A DNA stretch of 64,000 bases from Nitrospira sp. GTDB taxonomy: Bacteria > Nitrospirota > Nitrospiria > Nitrospirales > Nitrospiraceae. Numbering within the stretch: position 1 is the stretch's first letter; every line of letters starts with the position of its first letter. Location: positions 1,054,001 to 1,118,000 of the forward strand of contig CP060499.1 of NCBI GenBank assembly GCA_024760525.1, written 5' to 3'. This document shows, piece by piece, positions 51,712-60,131 of this stretch. The notes under the pieces are model-generated. The model did no database searches. It was not told the origin of the DNA and saw only the letters and a program-made list of their open reading frames with translations. Made by a program: the position numbers and the translations under genes.

Positions 51712-52986
51712 ATGAGCAAGATCCGCAATGAATCAGGAGCAGGTGCACATTTCTTTGAGGGAACGACCTCTGCGGCTTCATCATGTCCACCGGCTTTCTT
51801 GGAGTATGCTTGGTACGTGAACCTCATCTACATGTTCCTTGGGCAGGCCTGGGGGATCGTTATCCCCTCGGTGGGAGGGGTAATATGGGTATTAGTCGCT
51901 GTAGGCTGCTTTCTAAGCGTTCATGCCCACGCCATACGGGTGTATAAACCGGTTGCATTGGCTTTATTGACCGGAGTCCTTGTGATTGCAATACAGTTGC
52001 TTTTTCATGAGGGGTCCGCCATGGCATGGCATGAAGGTATTGATTTCGTGGCATGGATTGCAATGATGATCACTGCCCAGGCGTTGTCTCTACGCCCGGG
52101 GTTCCTGCAGCGTTTTGCACTAGTGGCTGTCGGGATTGGATTAGCTTCTGTGCCCTTTATACAAGTGCGCTCCGCTGGTACGGCTGTGCGAGCCTGGGCT
52201 TCCGGAACAGGAATTGGGAACCCAAATGCGCTGGGAATGTGGTTTGGTTTCTGCACTGTTTATTTTGTCATTTGGGGACTCCACTCGAAGAAGCCTATTT
52301 ACAGGGCTTCCTGCTGGACTGTTGCGGTAGGTTGTCTCTACATGGTCCTGCTTTCGGTTAGCCGCGCGCCATTGTTGGGGATCGTTTTAGGGTGTATCGT
52401 TGGGTTGCGGCCGGTACTGAAGCGCGCTTATGCCCCCCTCTTCTCGCTCGTCCTCTTGATATGCCTTGTCTACATGTCCGGCGTGTTTGATGAAGAAATT
52501 GACTCCTACTTTGTCAGAGGAGCAGAGGAGACGGGAAGAGAAGTATTATGGTCGGCCGGGATGGAGCGGTTTCTCGATGCGCCATGGATCGGTTACGGCT
52601 TGGGAGATATCAAAGTCATGAGGAATGGTCGACTTATGAATCCACATAATGGGCTTCTCCATATCGCACTAGGGGCAGGAATTCTTCCTCTGATGTGCTT
52701 TAGTGGTTATTTAGCTAAGGTAGGGATCGAAACTCTCCGTATCATGTGGAGGGTAAATGAGGGAGAAGCTGCACTTCTTCCTCCGTTGGTCGTGTTCGCG
52801 TTTCTCGAGGTAATGATGCTCGACTATGCGTTTCTGTCTCCATGGATAGTAGTGATATTTGGTATGGCCGCCGGTGCCAGCGAAGCTTATGCGTTCCAGA
52901 GAGCGATGACTGCCTCGCAAGTTACTGCGAAACAATATGGCCGCCCCAAAACTGAGGCCACGTCTAGCATCAGAGGCGGAGTCTGA
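51712..52986 (+). CDS. O-antigen ligase/polymerase-like membrane protein
   Basis: A 424-residue polytopic protein with about ten membrane segments. It has the Wzy_C/WaaL-type large periplasmic loop: SGTGIGNPNALGMWFGF, then ETGREVLWSAGMERFLDAPWIGYGLGDIKV and NPHNGLLHIALGAGILPL, where the conserved His sits. Family members polymerise repeat units or join glycan to a carrier. Its presence beside an ABC exporter is unusual because Wzy-type assembly normally uses Wzx; ligase activity is the likelier reading. Confidence 0.85.
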   Translation: MSKIRNESGAGAHFFEGTTSAASSCPPAFLEYAWYVNLIYMFLGQAWGIVIPSVGGVIWVLVAVGCFLSVHAHAIRVYKPVALALLTGVLVIAIQLLFHEGSAMAWHEGIDFVAWIAMMITAQALSLRPGFLQRFALVAVGIGLASVPFIQVRSAGTAVRAWASGTGIGNPNALGMWFGFCTVYFVIWGLHSKKPIYRASCWTVAVGCLYMVLLSVSRAPLLGIVLGCIVGLRPVLKRAYAPLFSLVLLICLVYMSGVFDEEIDSYFVRGAEETGREVLWSAGMERFLDAPWIGYGLGDIKVMRNGRLMNPHNGLLHIALGAGILPLMCFSGYLAKVGIETLRIMWRVNEGEAALLPPLVVFAFLEVMMLDYAFLSPWIVVIFGMAAGASEAYAFQRAMTASQVTAKQYGRPKTEATSSIRGGV

Positions 52987-53152
52987 ATACCCCGTTGGTG
53001 GACGGTGTTCTGAACAGTCAAGGCCTCAGCAAAACAAGAAGCGAATCTACCCCGTACCCGTAAGAACTTCTGAGAGTAAATAGTCACCACTAGTTGACTA
53101 TACCATCACAGAATTATCTTAATGCAGGGGTACTCATAAGGGGAACATCTTC

Positions 53153-54265
53153 ATGACAGGAGATCAAGATAAGCAGATAGAATGCCGCCTCCTTTACCTG
53201 GTTGGTCAGTTGTCTCTAGGGGGATTAGAACGACAGCTTGTCTATCTGATTCAATCAATGGATCGAGGGCGCTACAAACCAGTCGTGGTTGTATGGGGTA
53301 ATTCCCCTGACGACCATTACGCTAAAGATCTTTGTGCGCTCGATGTACCGGTGATACGTGTAGGAGAGAACCGGACACGTTTGGCCAAGTTGCGAGCACT
53401 GTGTAACCTGGTATCCATGGTTCGACCGGAGGTGATTCATTCATACACCTTCTATACAAATATAGCCGCTTGGTGGGCAGCTCGAGGTACAGGAGCTATA
53501 CCTATCGGGTCGGTGCGAAGCAACTTCAGCCTAGATCGCCGAGAAAGCGGGAGGGTATTGTGGCGACTTTGTGGGCGGTGGCCGTCAGCCCAGATCTTCA
53601 ATAGCTTCACTGGTGAGCGGAATGCGAAGCAAGAGACGGTGCTCTTTCGAGCCCGGCGCAGCTACGTCATCCAAAACGGGATCGATCTGGATCGGTTTTC
53701 ACTTCGGCCTCCTCCTGAACGGGGATATATCCTAGCAGTAGGAAGTATCTGTGTAGGGAAGCGCTGGGATCGTTTAATCCGAGCTGCCACTCTTCTTGCT
53801 TCAAAAGGGTTGCACCTTGAAGTGCTCCACGTCGGATCAGGACCTTTGAGGGAAGAACTGGAGACGATGGTAAGGAATCTTCATATAGAACACCTATTCC
53901 GGTTTTTGGGTGCACGACGCGATGTCCCAGACTTGCTTGCCGGTGCGGCGTTCCTAGTGCATACTTCTGATGAAGAAGGTTGCCCAAATGTCATAATGGA
54001 GGCAATGGCTTGTGGTCGCGCCGTTGTTGCCACAGATGCCGGTGATATTCCCTATCTCGTAGAGGATGGTAAGACAGGTTATGTAGTGCCGAGAGGAGAC
54101 GAACCCGCACTCGTCGAGCGTATAGCCACCCTTCTTGAAGGCCGGGAGCTATGTCGCCGGATGGGAGAGGCAGGTCGAATCAAAGCTGAGCAAGCATTCG
54201 GGCTCGATCGCTTGCGGGCGGAAACCTTCACGGTCTACCGGGCTGAAGGCTGGGAGGATAGGTAG
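53153..54265 (+). CDS. Glycosyltransferase family 1
   Basis: A 370-residue GT-B protein: YLVGQLSLGGLERQLVYLIQ at the N terminus and FLVHTSDEEGCPNVIMEAMACGRAVVATDAGDIPYLVEDGKTGYVVPRGD at the C terminus, with the E-x7-E donor motif. A typical exopolysaccharide glycosyltransferase; the donor is unknown. Confidence 0.92.
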   Translation: MTGDQDKQIECRLLYLVGQLSLGGLERQLVYLIQSMDRGRYKPVVVVWGNSPDDHYAKDLCALDVPVIRVGENRTRLAKLRALCNLVSMVRPEVIHSYTFYTNIAAWWAARGTGAIPIGSVRSNFSLDRRESGRVLWRLCGRWPSAQIFNSFTGERNAKQETVLFRARRSYVIQNGIDLDRFSLRPPPERGYILAVGSICVGKRWDRLIRAATLLASKGLHLEVLHVGSGPLREELETMVRNLHIEHLFRFLGARRDVPDLLAGAAFLVHTSDEEGCPNVIMEAMACGRAVVATDAGDIPYLVEDGKTGYVVPRGDEPALVERIATLLEGRELCRRMGEAGRIKAEQAFGLDRLRAETFTVYRAEGWEDR

Positions 54266-54336
54266 TGTGTGCGGGATCAGTAGATGGATGGGAGATGTGC
54301 GGTGACCAAAAGGGGAAGGTTAACTGTATCTGAATC

Positions 54337-55566
54337 ATGCGCATAGCATACGTCATACCGACACAAACCCCCACTACATTCATTTACAACGAGATGATCG
54401 AGGTGCAGGAAGCCGGGCACGACCTGGTGGTCGTACCGCTGTATTCGACACCTCCATCCAAAGTGCCGTTCAGGATCTTCGACCGCTTGAAGCCTGAGAA
54501 TATGTTGCCGGCCAGTCTCTGTAGCACCACGATCCTATGGCGCTCTCTTTCCATGCTGCTCACCCGGCCCGTGAAGGTTCTTCGCACGCTGTTTTCGCTG
54601 CATTGGTCGGCAGGCCTTAATCCATTCGCTCATGCGGGGATACTCGCAGTCGCGCCGAAGGCCTTGGCCACGGCCTGGTGGCTGACTCGTTTACACGTCG
54701 ATCGTATTCACGCGCACTTTGCGTCACACACGGCCACGTGCGCGGGAATTGCCGGCGTCGTGAGCGGGATCCCCTTTTCTTTTACTGCGCATGCGTACGA
54801 TATCTACTGTACGACCATGAGATTGCGTAACGACACGCTTGATTGGAAGGTTCGCCATGCCATCCAGGTAATCGCAATCAGCGAACATGGGGGAAATCTT
54901 CTCCGTGATCGCTTAGCGATAGCTGATCGTGGACGTGTACACAGAGTCTACGTGGGAATTCCTATGGATCTTTTCCACGAGCAGGCGTCACCTCCGGTCA
55001 ATGACGGGGAACTCCGGCTTTTGTGTATTGCGAGGCTTGAAAATAAGAAAGGCGTTGATACTCTACTGGACGCGTGCGCGCTTCTAAAAACTCGATCCAT
55101 TCCGTTCCATCTGAACGTTTTTGGCGCAGGGCCGTTGCGAGGAGCCCTCATTGACCAAGTCGCACGCCTAGGTCTGGAAGGTCAGGTTCAGCTGGAAACT
55201 CCGATTCCGCAAGAGAAAGTTGCGACAGAGTTGGTGGCATGTCATGTGTTTGTCATGCCTTGCCGGAAGGATCCGACGACGGGAAACATCGATGGTATCC
55301 CGACGGTCTTTATGGAGGCCATGGCTACAGGGAGACCGGTGATTAGTTGCCCAGTTGCTGGAATTCCGGAATTGGTTCGTGATGGCGAAACAGGGCTTCT
55401 GGTTCATGCGGATGACCCTGCTGCCTTGGCTGAGGCCATTGACAACTTGAGGTGCAATGATTCGCTGCGGCTTCGCCTTGGGAAACAGGCGCGTATCCTG
55501 GCCGAGCAACAGCACAACCAGCGTACGAATACGCGCCAGTTCCTTAGCCTGATAGCAAAGCCATGA
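54337..55566 (+). CDS. Glycosyltransferase (WcaL/EpsD-like)
   Basis: A 409-residue GT4 enzyme. MRIAYVIPTQTPTTFIYNEM, IHAHFASHTATCAGIAGVVSGIPFSFTAHAYDIY and the C-terminal HVFVMPCRKDPTTGNIDGIPTVFMEAMATGRPVISCPVAGIPELVRDGETG are close to the colanic acid WcaL group. The next gene runs in the opposite direction, with only a short gap, so this is the end of the plus-strand run that began after wzt. Confidence 0.92.
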   Translation: MRIAYVIPTQTPTTFIYNEMIEVQEAGHDLVVVPLYSTPPSKVPFRIFDRLKPENMLPASLCSTTILWRSLSMLLTRPVKVLRTLFSLHWSAGLNPFAHAGILAVAPKALATAWWLTRLHVDRIHAHFASHTATCAGIAGVVSGIPFSFTAHAYDIYCTTMRLRNDTLDWKVRHAIQVIAISEHGGNLLRDRLAIADRGRVHRVYVGIPMDLFHEQASPPVNDGELRLLCIARLENKKGVDTLLDACALLKTRSIPFHLNVFGAGPLRGALIDQVARLGLEGQVQLETPIPQEKVATELVACHVFVMPCRKDPTTGNIDGIPTVFMEAMATGRPVISCPVAGIPELVRDGETGLLVHADDPAALAEAIDNLRCNDSLRLRLGKQARILAEQQHNQRTNTRQFLSLIAKP

Positions 55567-55572
55567 TTCGAT

Positions 55573-55601
55573 TTTCGGCCAACTTTCGGCCAACTGGTTG
55601 G
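55573..55601 (+). repeat. 11-base tandem repeat and small hairpin in a convergent gap
   Basis: TTTCGGCCAAC occurs twice in a row (55573-55583, 55584-55594) right after the stop of the WcaL-like gene. The second copy runs into CCAAC-TG-GTTGG, a small palindrome (55590-55601). No T-run follows, so it is not a classic terminator. Confidence 0.45.
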
Positions 55602-55648
55602 AATAACCCCGGCACTTGTTGTTAGTAACTGGACGTTCAGTCGCGCAG

Positions 55649-56905
55649 TCAGCGGATCTGCAACCCTTCAGGACGAAACGGTGAATTTCCCTCCTGTTCA
55701 GAAAACTCAAAAGCGCCGATGTCTGGGGCCTTTCCTTTGAATGGCATCCCGACGTTGGTTCCTCTATCGAGGGCGGCACTTTTCGAAGTCAGCGCAAAAT
55801 CACGGGCTTCAGCATTGATAAACCCCGGGTCGGTATTGAACATATTGTCCTCATAGGTCAAGCCAGATGATGGTTTTCCGCTCGGGTTGATCATGACGGA
55901 CGCGGTTCCGTTAGTCAGGTTGTGGGACACGGTGACGTTTTCAACAGGACCGACATGGTAAAAGTCAAGGCCATACCCCTTCGGGGGATCATAAAAAATG
56001 TTATTGTTTATGTGCACGTTGGTTAGGGAATGAGCGAGAAGGATTTGTCCTGGAGGCCTATTGGTCGGGCTCCTATCAGCGAACACGTTATTATATATGA
56101 ACAGTCCAATGTTCGTGCAGCCACCCTCTTTATATATGTGGATCGGATACCCACGATTGATATCATAAAAAACGTTGTAGCGAATCGTCAGATTCGGGTT
56201 TTGACCCGCATAGATTCCGTGATCGTGATCGACCAAGGACGCAACACATCCATTTTCCCCTGGTCGCAGTCTGCCGATCGTGTAGAACCGGTTGCGTTCG
56301 ATTACTACGTTGGCCACACCATGAAAGGTCATACCGGTATTTACACTAGTAGTTGAGCAAACCGTCCTCCCAAGGTCATGCATGGAATTCATTCGGATGA
56401 CTGAACCGGTGGCGCCGGGTGTCAAAGTAATGCCGTGGTGCGAATTGCCGGTAGTAATGGGCGGTCCTTCAATTTCAAACCCTTCAATAATGTAGTATGG
56501 GACGGTGATACGGAATCCAGCGTTGAGAGCGCCCACTATGCTTGGCACGACGAATCGGGCTCCAAGCGGTGTTTCACTCTTGATGGTAATGGGCTGTGAC
56601 GCAGTACCGGGAGGCGCAGTCGTTCTGGCATACACCACAATCCCATCGCCGTCTGTGTCCGTGTAGGTTCCGTTGCGCACGAGACAGGTGTCGCCTGCCA
56701 CCAGCGGAGATCGCGCCGCGACGCATGTTTGTGGGTGACGCCACGGATTAGCCGATGTGCCTGGATTAGAATCACTGCCCGTTGGGGCTACATAGTACGT
56801 GGTGGCCTGAGCCGTGACGGCTCCGAAAACTACAAGTAGAACACACGTTACTGATAGTATAACCAGCGTGCGGCGCGCGGCTCTGCTCGGGTTGTGCACC
56901 AACAT
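55649..56905 (-). CDS. Secreted right-handed beta-helix protein, paralogue A
   Basis: About 418 residues. A signal peptide (VILSVTCVLLVVFGAVTAQA) precedes TTYYVAPTGSDSNPGTSANPW, the standard start of secreted parallel beta-helix repeats (pectate-lyase-like/DUF1565). Helix turns follow (YYIIEGFEIEG, ITLTPGATGSVIRMNSMHDLGR, VIERNRFYTIGR, ILLAHSLTNVHINNNIFYD) and it ends PDIGAFEF. It acts outside the cell, most likely as a glycan lyase, epimerase or binding protein. The catalytic residues are not evident. It is a tandem paralogue of the gene ending at 57306 and is transcribed against the glycan operon. ATG 56905 follows GAGGAG. Confidence 0.85.
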   Translation of the reverse strand: MLVHNPSRAARRTLVILSVTCVLLVVFGAVTAQATTYYVAPTGSDSNPGTSANPWRHPQTCVAARSPLVAGDTCLVRNGTYTDTDGDGIVVYARTTAPPGTASQPITIKSETPLGARFVVPSIVGALNAGFRITVPYYIIEGFEIEGPPITTGNSHHGITLTPGATGSVIRMNSMHDLGRTVCSTTSVNTGMTFHGVANVVIERNRFYTIGRLRPGENGCVASLVDHDHGIYAGQNPNLTIRYNVFYDINRGYPIHIYKEGGCTNIGLFIYNNVFADRSPTNRPPGQILLAHSLTNVHINNNIFYDPPKGYGLDFYHVGPVENVTVSHNLTNGTASVMINPSGKPSSGLTYEDNMFNTDPGFINAEARDFALTSKSAALDRGTNVGMPFKGKAPDIGAFEFSEQEGNSPFRPEGLQIR

Positions 56906-57110
56906 AGTGCTCCTCAAATAAAGTATATCCAATCTATGTTACGACACTAAAATCAAGAACTTAAAGTGTCTAAGTTGTCAATTCCGTGTCGATAGTCATG
57001 ACGCTTTGAGTGGCCGAGTCAGGTAGGACAATGAGCAGGCTCTGTGCCAGGGGCGCAATAGTGTAAGTTATGGATTATATTAGCGGTGGCGATGCTGACA
57101 TCTGCCTGAC

Positions 57111-57131
57111 ATGTGACTGAATTAGTCACAT
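57111..57131. promoter_or_regulatory. Perfect inverted repeat, candidate operator for the beta-helix gene
   Basis: ATGTGACT-GAATT-AGTCACAT: eight-base arms, five-base loop, no mismatches. The half site TGTGA/TCACA resembles CRP/FNR-family half sites but the spacing is nine bases instead of six. It lies about 206 bases upstream of the paralogue A start. Confidence 0.4.
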
Positions 57132-57201
57132 CAAGGTTCAGAATAGAACGGGAAATGAGATGGTAGCCAGGTCATCGATCGCCTGCTGGCTGAATGGGGG
57201 G

Positions 57202-57236
57202 CCTGACGCTGAGTGCGTTTGTCACTCAACGTCAGG
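57202..57236 (-). terminator. Hairpin after beta-helix paralogue B
   Basis: CCTGACG (57202-57208) pairs with CGTCAGG (57230-57236), and inside them GAGTG pairs with CACTC after a two-base mismatch. It lies about 70 bases past the stop of the minus-strand gene at 57306. No U-run follows, so it may be Rho-assisted or only a 3' stabilising stem. Confidence 0.4.
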
Positions 57237-57305
57237 AAGGACGAATCGTCGAAGATTTCTCTACTGTCATTGAGAGTTATCTCGAACGGTGTAGCCGAGC
57301 CGCTC

Positions 57306-58523
57306 TTACATCGAGCGTAACCCCGTGGGAGTCAGTGGAGAAGATATATTGTTCTGTACCGAATACTCATAGGCTGCAATGTCAGGTGCCCCATCTGGGA
57401 CCAGAGGTACACCAGACGACGTTCCTCGGTTGATCGCGTAACTGCTAGAGGTAAGGCGAAAGTCATTTCCTGTCGAATTGACAAAGCCTAGGTTGGCAAT
57501 ATTTTCAAAGTTACTGGAGAACGTCACGCCTCCTATGCTTGAAACTCCTTTCATCTTGGCCGTGCCGAGGTTGTAACTTACATTCACGTTAGAAGCCGAC
57601 AAATTATGCGTTGCAATCATAGCGGTCGCTGGATTGTGCGAGATATTGTTTCTAATGGTAGCCCCACTGATTGTTGAGGCTAACATGATTTGCCCCATTG
57701 GTGTTCCGGTAGGACTCTTGCCGGACAATGTATTGTGGTAAATGCTAAGATTTGTTGTTGTCGCCCCATAGACATGAATGGGGTATCCGCGATTCACATC
57801 ATAAAACACATTCCTCCGGATGACGAGATTTGAGGGTCCTGCGACATATACTCCATGATCGAGGTTAGAAACCGATGTGGAGCAACCGCTTTCTCCATTC
57901 CGACGCCTTCCGATACTGTAGAACCGGTTGCGTTCAACCACAATACCGGAGACTTTTCCTACGAGTACGCCATTATAGATACCTGAATTGGAGCAGACTG
58001 ACCGACCAATGTGGTGAATAGAGTTCAGTCGGGCAACTGAACCGGTTGCTGTTGGCTGAAAGGTAATCCCGTTGTTGCCGGCACCGGCCTTATTCCCTCC
58101 GGTAATATCGAATCCTTGGATGATGTAGTAGGGTCTTGTGATATAGACGCCGACGTTATTGGCGTGCGTACTTGGTATGATGATTACCGCCCCAAGTTGT
58201 GTCTCGCTTTTAATAGTAATGGGCAGCGAAGAAGTGCCGGCAGGTGCATTCGGGTCGACATATAAAGTGGTACCACTTCCATCCGTATCTGTATAGGTGC
58301 CAGCACGCGCGATGCAAGTATCACCCGCTTTGATGGGCGAGCGGGTACATCTTTGCAGGTTACGCCATGGACTACTCGATGTGCCTGGATTGGAATCGCT
58401 GCCCGTCGTTGCGACGTAGTAGGTAGCGGCTTGCGCCATCATGGGTTCAGGTAGAACAAATAACAGGAGTAATCCACAAAGTGGGAACAACGCAGGGCGC
58501 AATAGATTCCTTAAATCACGCAT
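57306..58523 (-). CDS. Secreted right-handed beta-helix protein, paralogue B
   Basis: A 405-residue relative of the gene at 55649. Signal peptide (FPLCGLLLLFVLPEPMMAQA), then TYYVATTGSDSNPGTSSSPW and helix turns (YYIIQGFDITGG, VVERNRFYSIGRRRNGESGCS, LVIRRNVFYDVNRGYPIHVYG, ATIRNNISHNPATAM), ending PDIAAYEYSVQ. Paralogues share CTxxxSPIKAGDTC-type cysteines near residue 60 and another Cys pair in the NRFYxIGR...GC region. ATG 58523 follows GAGGAG. Function as for paralogue A, with the substrate most likely the glycan made by this locus. Confidence 0.87.
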   Translation of the reverse strand: MRDLRNLLRPALFPLCGLLLLFVLPEPMMAQAATYYVATTGSDSNPGTSSSPWRNLQRCTRSPIKAGDTCIARAGTYTDTDGSGTTLYVDPNAPAGTSSLPITIKSETQLGAVIIIPSTHANNVGVYITRPYYIIQGFDITGGNKAGAGNNGITFQPTATGSVARLNSIHHIGRSVCSNSGIYNGVLVGKVSGIVVERNRFYSIGRRRNGESGCSTSVSNLDHGVYVAGPSNLVIRRNVFYDVNRGYPIHVYGATTTNLSIYHNTLSGKSPTGTPMGQIMLASTISGATIRNNISHNPATAMIATHNLSASNVNVSYNLGTAKMKGVSSIGGVTFSSNFENIANLGFVNSTGNDFRLTSSSYAINRGTSSGVPLVPDGAPDIAAYEYSVQNNISSPLTPTGLRSM

Positions 58524-58863
58524 GATATAAACTCCTCAACGTGGTTGTCATATCCATCTCCAGTTATCTAGCCTTTCCCCTAATGGGAGTTAGTAATCCA
58601 AGTAGGGGTTTTGATTTTTCGTCTAGACTCAGGTTTGAGCCGGAATGAGCATATTCTGTGCCAAGTTTAATATGATGCAAGATATTGATTATATGACGAT
58701 CCAAGTTTGAGTTACGTTTTATGAAATGTATGAGAGTAGGTCAAAGCGTACAAGTATCCATTCCCAAGTAGATGACTATCCCTTGGGCGAGGCGTATCCT
58801 GCTCACCTTGAAATTGAGATCACCTCTACGACAAGGTCCAGCGTGAGCTGAAGAGGTGATGAG
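58524..58863. other. AT-rich gap with nested inverted repeats
   Basis: No gene is visible. At 58801-58860 several nested complementary pairs occur: GCTCAC/GTGAGC, ACCTTG (58805-58810)/CAAGGT (58832-58837) and ATCACCTCT (58819-58827)/AGAGGTGAT (58852-58860). It borders the transposase-like remnant, so it may be the end of a lost element. Confidence 0.4.
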
Positions 58864-58989
58864 ATGGAAGCCGAAGCAGGAGAATCCATTGGACGATGGA
58901 TGGCGAAGCGCCGAGTGGCGTTACTGGTCAGAAAGGGGAAAGTTTACGCGAGTCTTACAATGGGGAGATTCCAGCTGGCTTCAGTCTAG
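58864..58989 (+). pseudogene. Short transposase-like remnant (IS3 orfA-type)
   Basis: A 41-codon open frame reads ESIGRWMAKRRVALLVRKGK. The ESIGRW-AKRR-ALLVR pattern recalls the helix-turn-helix start of IS3-type transposase orfA proteins (IGRWSAKRR-like), but the remainder diverges. It is too short to be functional. Weak evidence. Confidence 0.35.
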
Positions 58990-59026
58990 GTAATCAATGT
59001 AACCTTACAGAAGAGACCTGGTCGGA

Positions 59027-59653
59027 ATGAAAAGGACATCGTTTGAGTCAGGCACACAGCCAATGTCGCCAAGTTGTAGTGTCCCATCAGAAGCTGGGTT
59101 CCTTTTTAGAGCGGACTTTAGGCGGGTATATGATTTGACCAGCGGGAGTGTGATCAGGAGGGTAATCGATTGTTATCGTTCTCCTGGACTTCACGCAGTC
59201 GGTATCTATAGGTTTGGGCATTGGCTGAAAAAGAAGAACCAATTTCTAAGAATATTGCTTGAACCAGCATACATGATGCTATTTCATAGAATTCGTAGCA
59301 AATGGGGAATCGAAATATCACGATCAGCAGAAATAGGTCGCGGATTCTATATAGGACATTATGGAGGGATTACAATTTCTGGCCTTGCAAGAATCGGCAG
59401 GGATGTCAATATCTCCCAGTTAGTGACAATCGGGGTGTCAGGGCGTGGAGAAAATAGGGGAGTTCCTATAATTGGGGACAATGTATACATTGCTCCAGGC
59501 GCAAAGATTTTCGGAAAGATTCGTGTGGGTAACAATGTGAAAATAGGAGCCAATGCGGTGGTACATAAGGACATTCCTGACGATGCCGTTGTTGTCCTAG
59601 ACCCGGGGTTTAGGATAATCTCTTTCAGGGGCAAGCGGGAATCGCAAGGATAA
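59027..59653 (+). CDS. Serine acetyltransferase-like LbH acyltransferase
   Basis: A 208-residue protein. An N-terminal helical part (RVYDLTSGSVIRRVIDCYRSPGLHAVGIYRFGHWL) is followed by left-handed beta-helix hexapeptides: GFYIGHYGGITISGLARIGRDVNISQLVTIG, IIGDNVYIAPGAKIFGKIRVGNNVKIGANAVVHKDIP. It resembles CysE, but the short N terminus and glycan setting favour an O- or N-acetyltransferase for surface polysaccharide. It lies between two transposase remnants and is more AT-rich than its neighbours, so it may have been acquired. Confidence 0.87.
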   Translation: MKRTSFESGTQPMSPSCSVPSEAGFLFRADFRRVYDLTSGSVIRRVIDCYRSPGLHAVGIYRFGHWLKKKNQFLRILLEPAYMMLFHRIRSKWGIEISRSAEIGRGFYIGHYGGITISGLARIGRDVNISQLVTIGVSGRGENRGVPIIGDNVYIAPGAKIFGKIRVGNNVKIGANAVVHKDIPDDAVVVLDPGFRIISFRGKRESQG

Positions 59654-59749
59654 CCTGAAGTTTTTCTGTAAGCTCTGCATAGATTGAGACGATCAAACGA
59701 AGAATCTTCCTGGTAAAATGAGCAATTTAGCCAGGAGGATCCCCTGCTC

Positions 59750-60060
59750 CAATCAAAGTTCACCGAAGCGCAGATTGTGTTCATTTTGAAATGGGCTGAT
59801 GCGGGCTGCCCGGTCAATGGGATCTGGCTGCACTGCGGCTCAGCTTTGTGGTCTTCTACGCCTGGAGGGCCAAGTACGAAGGTCTGAGGCCTCTGATGTG
59901 AACCGACTGAAGAAACTGAAGCACGAGAATAGTTGTCTCAAGGGGATGTGGTTCGGGAAATCAGCGAGGACTGGTTACAGAGTTACAACGAGGAGCGGTC
60001 ACATGACGCGCTGGTCGAGCTTCCCTCGGCCATCCACCGGGCCCAATCGAAGCCCATAAG
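59750..60060 (+). pseudogene. Internally deleted IS3-family transposase remnant
   Basis: In one frame QSKFTEAQIVFILKWADAGC matches the N terminus of IS3 (IS407-like) OrfA. After a frameshift comes YAWRAKYEG, then, after another, EASDVNRLKKLKHENSCLKG, the leucine-zipper part of OrfA. It jumps straight to EDWLQSYNEERSHDALVELPSAI, the C-terminal end of OrfB. The catalytic DDE core is deleted. The open frame of 86 codons at 59799 reads out of register over most of this and is not a gene. Confidence 0.8.
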
Positions 60061-60131
60061 TTCTTGAAGCTTGCGTCCCGCTTCAGGAAAGCTAGTGAAT
60101 TATTGAGATCGAATGGGAGGACTTACTCGCT

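Larger units (their letters stand above)
56906..57305. other. 400-bp gap between the beta-helix paralogues
   Basis: No gene is supported. It carries a perfect 8-base inverted repeat (57111-57131) and a strong hairpin (57202-57236), listed separately, and presumably the promoter for paralogue A. Confidence 0.5.

Noticed and set aside
57111..57131. CRP-binding site
   Set aside because: The half sites resemble TGTGA/TCACA but the spacing is nine instead of six bases, so it is kept only as an unassigned inverted repeat.
59799..60059. 86-codon plus-strand frame in the IS remnant
   Set aside because: It reads in the transposase frame only briefly (EASDVNRLKKLK region) and out of frame elsewhere; treated as part of the pseudogene.
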